From: Tamaricihabitans halophyticus
GTDB taxonomy: Bacteria > Actinomycetota > Actinomycetes > Mycobacteriales > Pseudonocardiaceae
Length of the DNA stretch: 64,000 nt
Direction of reading: 5' to 3'
Assembly (NCBI RefSeq): GCF_004340875.1
Contig: NZ_SLXQ01000018.1
Coordinates: forward strand, 1 to 64,000
Under the pieces are notes generated by a model. That model was not told the origin of the DNA and did no database searches. It saw nothing but the letters and a program-made list of their open reading frames with translations. The position numbers and the translations under genes were made by a program. Positions 1 through 12,200 of the stretch are shown piece by piece (position 1 is the first letter of the stretch; each line of letters starts with the position of its first letter).

Positions 1-3000
1 GGGCTAGTTGAGGTGGTGTGGGGTTCGGATGAGGATGTTTTAGCTGAGACTGGGTGGGCGCAGCTGGCGTTGTTTGCGTTGGAAGTGGCGTTGTTTCGGC
101 TGGTGGAGTGGTTGGGTGTTCGGCCGAGTGTGTTGGTGGGTCATTCGGTTGGGGAGATCGCGGCTGCGCATGTGGCTGGTGTGGTGTCTCTCGATGATGC
201 GTGCAGGTTGGTGGGTGCTCGTGCGCGGTTGATGCAGGCGTTGCCTGAGGGCGGTGCGATGGTCGCCGTACGCGCCGCTGAAGGCGAGTTGATGCTTTCG
301 GAGGGTGTGTCGGTTGCTGCGGTGAACGGCCCGGACAGCCTTGTGCTGTCGGGTGTGGAGGAGGAAGTGTTTGCGGCGGTGGGGGAGCGCAAGTACACGC
401 GACTCAAGGTGTCGCATGCGTTTCATTCGCCACTAATGGATCCGATGCTCGACGAGTTCCGGGAAGCCATCGCTGGCATCGAGTTCGGTGAGCCGACGAT
501 TCCGTTGGTGAAGGATGTTGGTTCGGTTGACTATTGGGTGAATCATGTGCGGGATACGGTGCGGTTCGCCGACGATATTGCTGCCACCGGGGCCGATAGG
601 TTCCTCGAGATCGGACCAGACGGCACCCTCTCCGCACTGGTAGACGGAATCCCGACACTGCGCAAAGACCAAGACGAAGAAACCGCGTTCCTCACCGCCT
701 TGGCCCGGCTGCATGTCACCGGCACCACAGTCGACTGGCAGCCACTGTTCGCAGGCACCGGAGCACAACGGGCCGACATCCCGACCTACGCCTTCGACCA
801 GCAACGCTACTGGTTGTCACCCGGGCGCCGAACCGGTTCCGCCAGCGCATACGGACTGACCGACGCCGAACACCCCTTCCTAAGCGCGGCAGCGTCAATC
901 GGTGACAACGACCAACTCCTGCTCACCGGACAACTGTCCACATCAGAACACGAATGGCTTGCCGAGCACCAGGTAGGGGGACAACAGCTGCTGCCCGGAG
1001 CCATATTCGTCGAGCTCGCCATACGAGCAGGCGACCAGGTAGGCGCCGGCAGCATCGAGGAACTTACCTTGCTGGCTCCGCTGCCAACCACGGAGGAAAC
1101 AGACCTACAGGTAGTGGTGGCAGCGCGAGACGACTCGGGACGCCGCGAGTTCGGCGTGTTCGCGGGACCGCCCGAGCAGCGAACCCGCCATGCCGAAGGG
1201 CTGCTGGCTGCCGGCATTGGCCAGCCACCGGCGCACAACTGGCAAACCGGCGCGGCGCCCGTCGACCTGACCGGTTGGTACGCCGACCGCGCCGAACACG
1301 GCTACGAGTACGGACCGCCTTTCCAAGGGCTACGGGCCGCCTGGCGAGACGGGGACGACGTACTCACCGAAGTGGAACTACCAGACGGCCTTGCCGCCGA
1401 CGGCTATGGGATCCATCCCGCGCTACTTGACGCCGTCCTGCACGGAATGCATCTGCGCACCAGTGACCACGAGGACGATGCCCCACGGTTGCCGTTCACT
1501 TTGCGTGGAGTCTCCTTGCTGGCATCCGGGGCCACCAGGCTACGAGTACGGACCACACCCTGCGACGACGAAGCAGTACGGATCGTCGCGCACGATCCAA
1601 CCGGTGCTCCGGTGCTGTGCATCGACGCGGTCGTCACCCGCCCGGTGCCCGCCGCCGCGCTTGCACGACAAGAGAACCTGTACCGACTGCGATGGGTGCA
1701 CACCTCAGCAGCTGCCAGCACGACCAGCACAGACAGCTGGGCAGTAGTCGGCACGGACGGGCTCGGCCTACCCGAACAACGCCGCCACGCCGACCTGGTC
1801 AGCCTGCCCGGGAGCAGCCTCGCCGGGACGGTCTTCGCTTCGGTGACCAATGTGGAGTCCGCCCTCGAGCTGGTGCGCGACTGGCTGGGCTCTCCCGGAG
1901 CCCGACTGGTCATCGTCACCCGCGGCGGTGTCGCGGTAACGGAAAACGAGGTTCCGGACTTGGCGGTCGCGCCCGTATGGGGTTTGCTGCGGGCTGCGCT
2001 ACTCGAGCATCCAGACCGGTTCGCGCTACTGGACCTCGGCACAGGTGAGGACCTTCCGGTATCGGCGGTACTCGAAGCCGTGGCCGCGGGCGAGACACAG
2101 CTGGCGGCCAGGGGCGAGCTGGTTGTCCCTCGGCTGATGCCTGCCGGTCCCGCCGCGCCATCCGCGCGCAGGCGAAAGCTCGACCCCGACGGCATCGTGC
2201 TGATCACCGGGGGAACGGGTGGGCTAGGCGCCCAGGTCGCCCGCCACCTGGTCACCAGCCATGGCATGCGACACCTCGTGCTCACCTCGCGTCGGGGGCC
2301 CGACGCCCCAGGCGCGGCAGAACTCGCCGCGGAACTCACCGAGGCAGGCGCTGCGGTTGAGGTGATCAGCTGCGATGTCGCCGACCGTGCGGCGTTGACA
2401 GACCTGCTTGCTGGGCTCGCTCGACCCTTGACCGCGGTGATTCACACTGCCGGAACCCTTGACGACGGCACCGTTTCCGGGTTGACACCGGAACGTATCC
2501 GCACCGTATGGCAGCCGAAGGCCGAAGCGGCCCGGCATCTGCACGAACTGACCGCCGAGCACGAGCTCGCCGCATTCGTGCTGTTCTCCTCAGTTGCCGG
2601 GACGATTGGCGGTGCGGGGCAAGGCAACTACGCCGCAGCGAACGCCTACCTCGATGCGTTGGCAATCCATCGTCGCGGCCAAGGGCTGCCAGCACATTCC
2701 CTGGCCTGGGGGCTCTGGGCGGACACGGGCATGATCGGGCACCTCGGCGACGACGATGTTTCCCGGCTTGGCCGTGACGGCATCGCCGGACTGTCCACCG
2801 AGGACGGTTTGGCGCTCTTGGACAGTGCACTCGCTCGCGACGAGGCGATACTGGTACCAGCCCGAATCGATCGCGCTCGACTGTCCGCGCGCCTCGCGCC
2901 AACCGTGTTGCGAAACCTCGTCAGAACCTCGGCCCGACGCGAGTCCGCCGCAACCGCCGAAGATTCCTGGCGTCACCGGCTCACCGGGTTGTCCGACGGT

Positions 3001-3285
3001 GAGCGGGAACAGGTGCTGCTCGCTCTGGTCCAACAGCACGTCGCGGCGGTGCTTGGTGATCCCGAGAAAGCGCACGACGGCCAACGTCGCACCCCGTTCG
3101 AGGAGCTCGGCTTCGATTCACTGACCGCGATCGAGCTGCGCAATCGGTTGGCAAGTGACGTCGGGCTGCGGCTACCTACCACCATCGTGTTTGACCAGCC
3201 CAACCCGGAACTACTCGCGCGGTTCCTGGACGCTGAGCTGATCGGCGGCCACGAAGCGATTACCGTGCGGGCCACGAAGGCAGAG
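1..3285 (+). other. PKS module a (5'-truncated): AT(malonyl)-DH-KR-ACP
   Basis: The AT active Ser is at 145-147 in GHSVGE, and HAFH at 415-426 marks malonyl-CoA specificity by the usual fingerprint. The DH has an intact HxxxGxxxxP motif (His 967, Gly 979, Pro 994) and the second catalytic Asp at 1429. The KR has TGGTGGLG at 2206-2229, an LDD motif (B-type) and Tyr at 2629. The ACP phosphopantetheine Ser is at 3118 in GFDSL. The module should install a C=C from a malonyl unit. The KS lies upstream of the window. Confidence 0.88.
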
Positions 3286-6200
3286 GCCGACGATCCGATC
3301 GTCATCATCGGCATGAGCTGCCGCTTTCCCGGCGGGGTTAGCTCGCCAGACGAGCTATGGCAACTGGTGATCGATGGCAGAGACGCCACCTCGTCCTTCC
3401 CGGATGACCGTGGCTGGGATCTCGCTGCCCTTACCGGGGACGTCGAATCCGATGTGGCGGGAACCACCTACGTCACCCGTGGCGGTTTCCTGACCGATGC
3501 GGGCGATTTCGACCCGCAGCTGTTCGGCATGTCGCCCGGCGAGGCCTTGGTAACTGATCCGCAGCAACGGCTGCTCCTTGAGTCCAGCTGGGAAGCCCTC
3601 GAATCAGCGGGTATCCCACCCACCTCACTGCGCGGCAGTAATACCGGTGTGTTCGCCGGAATCATGTACCACGACTACGCCAGTGGCGACGCGGAAGTGC
3701 CCGACGAACTGGCCGGGTATCTCAGCACCGGCTCGGCCAGCAGTATCGCCTCGGGTCGAGTTGCCTACGTACTGGGCCTGGAGGGTCCGGCGGTCACCGT
3801 GGACACGGCCTGCTCGTCGTCCCTGGTGGCCATGCACTGGGCTATGCAGTCGCTGCGGGCGGGGGAATGCGACCTCGCACTAGCCGGCGGCGCCACCGTG
3901 ATGTCCACGCCGAACGCATTCGTTGAGTTTTCGCGGCAGCGTGGTCTTGCGCCTGATGGTCGGTGTAAGCCGTTCGCGGATACCGCGGACGGCGTGGCTT
4001 GGGCCGAAGGCGTCGGTAGCGTGCTGCTCACCCGCCGTTCGGTGGCAGAACGGCAAGGCTATCCAGTACTGGCCACCGTCCGCGGTTCGGCGGTGAATTC
4101 GGATGGCGCATCCAACGGATTGACCGCACCAAATGGGCCGTCGCAGCAGCGCGTCATCCGGCAGGCACTGGCCAATGCTGGACTGGCCGGACGCGACGTG
4201 GATGTGGTGGAAGCACATGGCACCGGAACCAAACTCGGTGATCCGATTGAGGCGCAAGCATTGCTTGCCACTTACGGGCAGGACCGAGAAACGCCCCTGC
4301 TACTTGGATCCCTGAAATCCAATATCGGGCACACCCAGACCGCCGCCGGCGTCGGTGGCGTGATCAAGATGATTATGGCTATGCGTCACGGGATGGTGCC
4401 AGCGAGTCTGCATGCGGATTGTCCTTCGTCGCATGTGGATTGGTCGGGTGGTTTGGTTCGGTTGGTTGGTGAGGTTGTTGAGTGGCCGGATTGTGGTCGG
4501 GTGCGTCGTGCTGGGGTGTCGTCGTTTGGGTTGAGTGGGACGAATGCGCATGTGGTGTTGGAGGGTGCGCCGTCGGTTGTTGAGTCGGGTGTGTCTGGTG
4601 TGGATTCGTCTGGTTCTGGTGTGGGGGGTTGTCCGTGGGTGTTGTCGGGTCGGTCGTGGGGTGCGGTGGTTGGTCAGGCTGGTCGGTTGTTGGGGTTGTC
4701 GGGTGTGTCGGTGGGTGATGTTGGTTTTTCGTTGGGGGTGAGTCGGGCTGCGTTGGAGCATCGTGCGGTGGTGTTGGGGGATCATCGTGCGGGGTTGTCG
4801 GCGTTGGTTGAGGGTCGTGAGTCTGCTGGTGTGGTTCGTGGGGTGGCTGCTGGTGGGCGGACGGTGTTTGTGTTTCCTGGTCAGGGTTCGCAGTGGGTGG
4901 GGATGGCGGAGCGGTTGTTGGTGGAGTCGCCGGTTTTTGCTGGGCGGTTTGCTGAGTGTGCTGTTGCGCTTGAGCCGTTTGTTGATTGGGATCTTTATGG
5001 TCCGTGGGATTTTGATCGGGTGGATGTGGTGCAGCCGCTGTTGTGGGCGGTGATGGTGTCGCTTGCTGAGGTGTGGCGGCATTTTGGGGTTGTTCCGGAT
5101 GCGGTGGTGGGGCATTCGCAGGGGGAGATTGCTGCGGCGTGTGTTGCTGGTGCGTTGAGTTTGGCTGATGGGGCGCGGGTTGTTGCGGTTCGGTCGGCGG
5201 TGATTCGGCGTGAGCTTGCTGGTCGTGGTGGTATGGCGTCGGTGGGGTTGTCGGTTGGTGAGGTTCGGTCGCTGATTGCGGATCGGTTTGTTGGTCGGTT
5301 GTCGGTGGCTGTGGTTAATGGTCCTGGGTCTGTTGTGGTCTCGGGTGATGTTGGTGCGTTGGGTGAGTTGCTTGAGGAGTGTGGTGCTGCGGGGGTTCGT
5401 GGTAAGTGGGTGGCGGTGGATTATGCGTCGCATAGTGTTCAGGTGGATGGGATTGCTGGGGAGCTTGTGGATGCGTTGGCTGGGGTTGAGCCGCGTGTTG
5501 GTGATGTTCCGTTGTATTCCACTGTGTATGCGGGGCGGATTGATACGTCGGTGATGGGTGCTGAGTATTGGGTGGCGAATTTGCGGGAGACCGTTCGGTT
5601 TGAGGAGACCGTTCGGGTGCTTGCGGATGATGGGCATCGGGTTTTTGTTGAGTCGAGTCCGCATCCGGTGTTGGTGAGTGGGTTGGCGGAGACCGTGGAT
5701 GTTCCGGTTGTTGGCACGCTTCGCCATGGTGAGGGTGGTTTGGATCGGTTTGTTGCTTCGGTGGCTGAGGCGTGGACGGTGGGTGTCGACGTGGATTGGC
5801 GCGCCGTGTTCCCGGATGGGAAGCGTGTTTCGTTGCCGACTTATGCTTTCCAGCATCAACGGTACTGGCTACCAGCCACCACCGGCAGTAACACCACGAA
5901 CGTGCACACCGCCGGTCTCACACCCACCAACCACCCCCTACTCAGCGCATCCGTACGACTCGGCGGTGGCGACCAAGTGGTACTCACCGGCAGGATCTCG
6001 CCGAGCGTTCACCGATGGCTGGATGATCACCTGGTATCGGATCAGGTGCTGCTACCCGGGGCGGCATTTGTGGAGCTTGCCGTACGTGCCGGTGACGAAG
6101 TCGGCGCCGCCACCATCGAAGAACTCACGTTACTCGCACCGTTGCCTATTACTGGGGAGACGGCGGTACAGGTCGTTGTCGCGGAACCGGACGAGGCTGG

Positions 6201-9200
6201 TCGCAGGGAGTTCGGTGTCTTCGCGGGCAAACCCGAAACTGGTCAGGATTGGGAACAGCATGCCGAGGGTGTGCTGGCCCAGCACGCGCCGCCGGCGCCG
6301 GAACCAATGTGGCCGGATACGGCGGAGGAGGTCGACCTCGACGGTTGGTACGGCAGCCGGGCCGCATATGGCTACGAATACGGACCTGCCTTCCAGGGAC
6401 TGCATGCGGCTTGGCGCGCGGACGGCGAGTTGTATGCGGAGGTCCGGCTTCCCGAGGAGCTGTCCACCGATGGGTTCGGGATCCATCCCGCCCTGCTCGA
6501 CGCCGTGCTACACGGGGCACAGCTACTCGCCGACCCGGATGGTTCAGCCGAAGGTGGAGCTCGACTTCCCTTCACCTGGCGAGGCGTATGGTTGGCTGCC
6601 GCCGGGGCAACCGTGGTGCGAGCGCGGATAACTCCGGGTGCCGACGGGTCCATACGGATCATGGCACACGATCCGAGTGGTTCGCCGGTTCTGGCGATCG
6701 ATGCACTTGTTACCCGCCAGATGCCGGTCAGCGTATCCGGCGTGCACGAGCACCTGTACAGGCTACAATGGATGGTCGCGCCAGCGGTGGAGGCAACCGG
6801 TGGCTGGGCGGTTACCGGGGCCGATCCGCTCGGTGTGAGCCCATCCCATTATCGCGCGGATCTGACAGACTTGATCGACGAAGGTGTGCCGGATACCGTG
6901 TTCGCCACGGTGTCCGATCTGGACTCCGCGCTCGATCTGGTGCAGAGTTGGCTCGCCCTGGCCGACGCGCGATTGGTCGTGGTGACCCGCGGCGCGGTCC
7001 AGGCTTCCGGAGATGACCCACCAGACCTGGCTGTCGCGCCGGTATGGGGTCTGATTCGTGCCGCTCAGCTGGAACACCCCGGCCGGTTCGGGATCCTTGA
7101 TCTGGCGCCGGAGGACGAACTGCCGGTATCGGCGGTACTGGACGCACTCGCCGCTGGCGAGACACAGCTGGCGGTACGTGATGGGGTGCATGCGCCACGC
7201 GTCGTGCCCGCAGGGCAACAGGTAGGCGGTTCGCGAGAATCGGCACGTTCCCTCGATCCGGAAGGCACCGTACTGATTACCGGTGGCACCGGTGCGCTCG
7301 GCGCGGCAGTGGCGCGACACCTCGTCCGTGCACACGGTATGCGGCATCTGGTGCTCACCTCCCGCCGTGGTATTTCCGCCCCCGGGGCTGAAGCACTGCG
7401 TACCGAACTCGTGGAGGGCGGTGCCTCAGTAGAGATAGTCGCCTGCGATGTCACCGCGCGAGATGCGGTGGCAGGACTAGTGGCAGGGCTCAGCCGCCCG
7501 CTGACGGCCGTCGTGCATACCGCGGGTGTGCTCGATGACGGCGTGCTAACCGCATTGACCAGTGAGCGGATGCAACGTGTGTTCGCGGCAAAGGCCGAAG
7601 CCGCCCGGCATCTACACGAGCTGACGATAGACGTCGACCTCGCCGCATTCGTGCTGTTCTCCTCCGTAGCGGGTGTTCTCGGCAGCGCTGGGCAGGGCAA
7701 CTACGCCGCGGCAAATGCCTATCTGGACGCGCTCGCCGTTCACCGCAGGTCGATGGGCCTACCTGGCGTATCGCTCGCCTGGGGACTGTGGGCTGAACGC
7801 GGTGAGATGACCGGTCATCTCGGCGGCGGCGACATATCCCGGCTCGGCAAGGACGGCACCATCGCGATGGCCACCGAGGAGGGACTGGCCCTGTTCGATA
7901 CCGCGCTGACGAGAGAAGAGGCACTGCTGGTGCCAGCGCGGATCGACCGAGCTGGCCTGTCCGCCGAGACCGCGCCAACCGTGCTGCGGCGGCTGGTACG
8001 CAGCCCGGCCAGGCGCGACGCGAAGTCGGGCACGCAGGCTTCCTGGCGCGACCGGCTCGGCGCGATGTCCGATCAGGAACGGGACCGGCAACTCGTGGCA
8101 CTGATCAGGGACCATGTCGCTGCCGTGCTGGGGCGCGATGAGCTGCCTGGTGAAGACATGGTGGCCGCCGCTGCGACCCCGTTCAAGGAATTGGGCTTCG
8201 ATTCACTGACCGCGATCGAGCTGCGTAACCGGCTGGCCACCGCGCTTGACCTGCGCCTGCCAGCCACGATCATCTTCGACTATCCGGCTCCGGATGCGCT
8301 CGCGAGCCACCTCAAGTCCGAACTGGGCGCTGGTTCGACGACGCTAGCGCGGCGAGGTGAGCGGATTCGCGACGATGATCCGGTGGTGATCGTGGGGATG
8401 AGCTGTCGCTATCCCGGCGGAGTGGACTCCCCAGAAGCGCTATGGCAGCTCGTGATGGAGAACCGCGAGGTGCTTGGCGACTTTCCGACCGACCGTGGCT
8501 GGGATCTCGGCGCCCTGTTTGCCGACCGCGAGTCTGATCGAAGCGGTACATCTTATGTGACCAAGGGCGGCTTCCTCGCCGAGGTAGGTGACTTTGACCC
8601 AGCGTTGTTCGGTATCTCGCCGGGCGAGGCGCTGGTGATGGACCCGCAGCAGCGGCTGCTACTGGAAACCTCGTGGGAAGCGCTCGAATCAGCCGGCGTC
8701 GATCCAACGTCCCTGCGCGGCAGTAGGACGGGTGTATTCGCCGGGGTGATGTACAACGATTACGGCAACCAGCGGGAGAGCGTGCCCCCTGAACTGGAGG
8801 CATACCTCAGTACGGCATGGGCGGGCAGTGTCGCCTCTGGCCGGATCAACTACGTGTTCGGGCTGGAGGGTCCGGCGGTCACCGTGGACACGGCCTGCTC
8901 GTCGTCCCTGGTGTCGCTACATCTGGCGGCCCAGTCGCTGCGGGCGGGGGAGTGTGACCTCGCGCTGGCCGGCGGTGTGGCGATCATGTCCACCCCGCAG
9001 GTGTTCGTTGAGTTTTCGCGGCAGCGTGGTCTTGCGCCTGATGGTCGGTGTAAGCCATTCGCGGATACCGCCGATGGCGTGGGTTGGTCCGAGGGGGTTG
9101 GCATGCTTGCCCTTGAACGACTCTCCGACGCCCAGCGCAATGGGCACCAGGTTCTCGCGGTGGTGCGTGGTTCGGCGGTGAATTCGGATGGCGCATCCAA

Positions 9201-12200
9201 CGGATTGACCGCACCAAATGGGCCGTCGCAGCAGCGCGTCATCCGGCAGGCACTGGCCAATGCTGGACTGGCCGGACGCGACGTGGATGTGGTGGAAGCA
9301 CATGGCACCGGAACCAAACTCGGTGATCCGATTGAGGCGCAAGCATTGCTTGCCACTTACGGGCAGGACCGAGAAACGCCCCTGCTACTTGGATCCCTGA
9401 AATCCAATATCGGGCACACCCAGACCGCCGCCGGCGTCGGTGGCGTGATCAAGATGATTATGGCTATGCGTCACGGGATGGTGCCAGCGAGTCTGCATGC
9501 GGATTGTCCTTCGTCGCATGTGGATTGGTCGGGTGGTTTGGTTCGGTTGGTTGGTGAGGTTGTTGAGTGGCCGGATTGTGGTCGGGTGCGTCGTGCTGGG
9601 GTGTCGTCGTTTGGGTTGAGTGGGACGAATGCGCATGTGGTGTTGGAGGGTGCGCCGTCGGTTGTTGAGTCGGGTGTGTCTGGTGTGGATTCGTCTGGTT
9701 CTGGTGTGGGGGGTTGTCCGTGGGTGTTGTCGGGTCGGTCGTGGGGTGCGGTGGTTGGTCAGGCTGGTCGGTTGTTGGGGTTGTCGGGTGTGTCGGTGGG
9801 TGATGTTGGTTTTTCGTTGGGGGTGAGTCGGGCTGCGTTGGAGCATCGTGCGGTGGTGTTGGGGGATCATCGTGCGGGGTTGTCGGCGTTGGTTGAGGGT
9901 CGTGAGTCTGCTGGTGTGGTTCGTGGGGTGGCTGCTGGTGGGCGGACGGTGTTTGTGTTTCCTGGTCAGGGTTCGCAGTGGGTGGGGATGGCGGAGCGGT
10001 TGTTGGTGGAGTCGCCGGTTTTTGCTGGGCGGTTTGCTGAGTGTGCTGTTGCGCTTGAGCCGTTTGTTGATTGGGATCTTTATGGTCCGTGGGATTTTGA
10101 TCGGGTGGATGTGGTGCAGCCGCTGTTGTGGGCGGTGATGGTGTCGCTTGCTGAGGTGTGGCGGCATTTTGGGGTTGTTCCGGATGCGGTGGTGGGGCAT
10201 TCGCAGGGGGAGATTGCTGCGGCGTGTGTTGCTGGTGCGTTGAGTTTGGCTGATGGGGCGCGGGTTGTTGCGGTTCGGTCGGCGGTGATTCGGCGTGAGC
10301 TTGCTGGTCGTGGTGGTATGGCGTCGGTGGGGTTGTCGGTTGGTGAGGTTCGGTCGCTGATTGCGGATCGGTTTGTTGGTCGGTTGTCGGTGGCTGTGGT
10401 TAATGGTCCTGGGTCTGTTGTGGTCTCGGGTGATGTTGGTGCGTTGGGTGAGTTGCTTGAGGAGTGTGGTGCTGCGGGGGTTCGTGGTAAGTGGGTGGCG
10501 GTGGATTATGCGTCGCATAGTGTTCAGGTGGATGGGATTGCTGGGGAGCTTGTGGATGCGTTGGCTGGGGTTGAGCCGCGTGTTGGTGATGTTCCGTTGT
10601 ATTCCACTGTGTATGCGGGGCGGATTGATACGTCGGTGATGGGTGCTGAGTATTGGGTGGCGAATTTGCGGGAGACCGTTCGGTTTGAGGAGACCGTTCG
10701 GGTGCTTGCGGATGATGGGCATCGGGTTTTTGTTGAGTCGAGTCCGCATCCGGTGTTGGTGAGTGGGTTGGCGGAGACCGTGGATGTTCCGGTTGTTGGC
10801 ACGCTTCGCCATGGTGAGGGTGGTTTGGATCGGTTTGTTGCTTCGGTGGCTGAGGCGTGGACGGTGGGTGTCGACGTGGATTGGCGCGCCGTGTTCCCGG
10901 ATGGGAAGCGTGTTTCGTTGCCGACTTATGCTTTCCAGCATCAACGGTACTGGCTACCAGCCACCACCGGCAGTAACACCACGAACGTGCACACCGCCGG
11001 TCTCACACCCACCAACCACCCCCTACTCAGCGCGGCAGTCCCGGTAGCAGGCAGTGAGCAGCTGGTGATGACCGGACGCTTGTCTGTCCATAGCCATCCA
11101 TGGCTAGCCGACCATGTGGTCGATGGTGACGTTCTGGTACCGGGTGCGGTGCTCGCCGATCTGGTGATACGTGCCGGCGATGAGGTCGGCGCCGCCACCA
11201 TCGAAGAACTCACTCTACTGGTTCCGCTGGTGCTGGAGGCCGACATGGCCGTGCAGGTCGTCGTTGAGCCGCCAGCCGACGCGGGCCGTCGGGAGTTCAG
11301 CGTGCATGCCAGGCGAGTGGCAGAGCAGACCGAATGGGTACGACATGCCCAGGGTGTTCTTGGTGCCGAGGCTGTGGTCGAGCCCGAGATCGCATGGCTG
11401 GCTGATAGCGAGCTGGCCGAGGCGGCCCCGGTCGATCTGACCGGCTGGTACGAGGACTTGGCTGAGCGTGGCTACAACTATGGTCCGTCATTCCAGGGAC
11501 TGCGAGCCGCCTGGCGTGCGGGTGACGAGGTATTTACCGAAGTCGAGTTGCCGGAAGTGCTGTCCTCGGACGGATTCGGTATCCATCCAGCCTTGCTCGA
11601 CGCCGTGTTACATGGCTTGCTGCTCACCGGATCTGGTGAGGAGATACGGCTGGCGTTCTCCTGGACAGATTTCGCCTTGCTCGCTTCGGGCGCGCGCCAG
11701 GTCAGGGTTCGGATCACCCCAGAAGGCGAAGGCTCCGCCCGCGTCGTCGCGCAGGATCCGAGCGGTGCACCGGTATTGATCCTCGGTGGACTCGTCACCC
11801 AACCGGTTTCGGCGGCACCGCGGAAATCTGGACCGGACGGGCTGCACAGGGTGAGCTGGTCGCCGGCCGCCACCGGAGCGCCGACCGGAACCTGGGGCGT
11901 ACTCGGCCCGGACACGCTCGGTACCGACCCGGCCTGCCACCACCATGACCTGGCGGCTCTGGTCGCCAACGGTGTGCCGGACACGGTATTCACCGTTGTG
12001 GACGACGCCTGGGCGGCCCTGGCCATAGTCCGGGACTGGCTCGCCGCCACCGAGACCAGGCTTGTCGCGGTTACCCGAGGCGCGGTGGCCGCCGCTGAGA
12101 TCGACGAGCCGGATCTGGCCACGGCACCGGTATGGGGCCTGGTGCGGTCGGCGCAGACCGAGCACCCGGACCGATTCGCGCTCGTCGACCTCGACCGCGA

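Noticed and set aside
4300-5859. 519-codon open frame on the minus strand, repeated at 9385-10944
   Set aside because: It is antisense to the AT inside the long repeat. The translation is a low-complexity Arg/His/Thr/Pro string caused by the G+T bias of the coding strand; no domain is visible.
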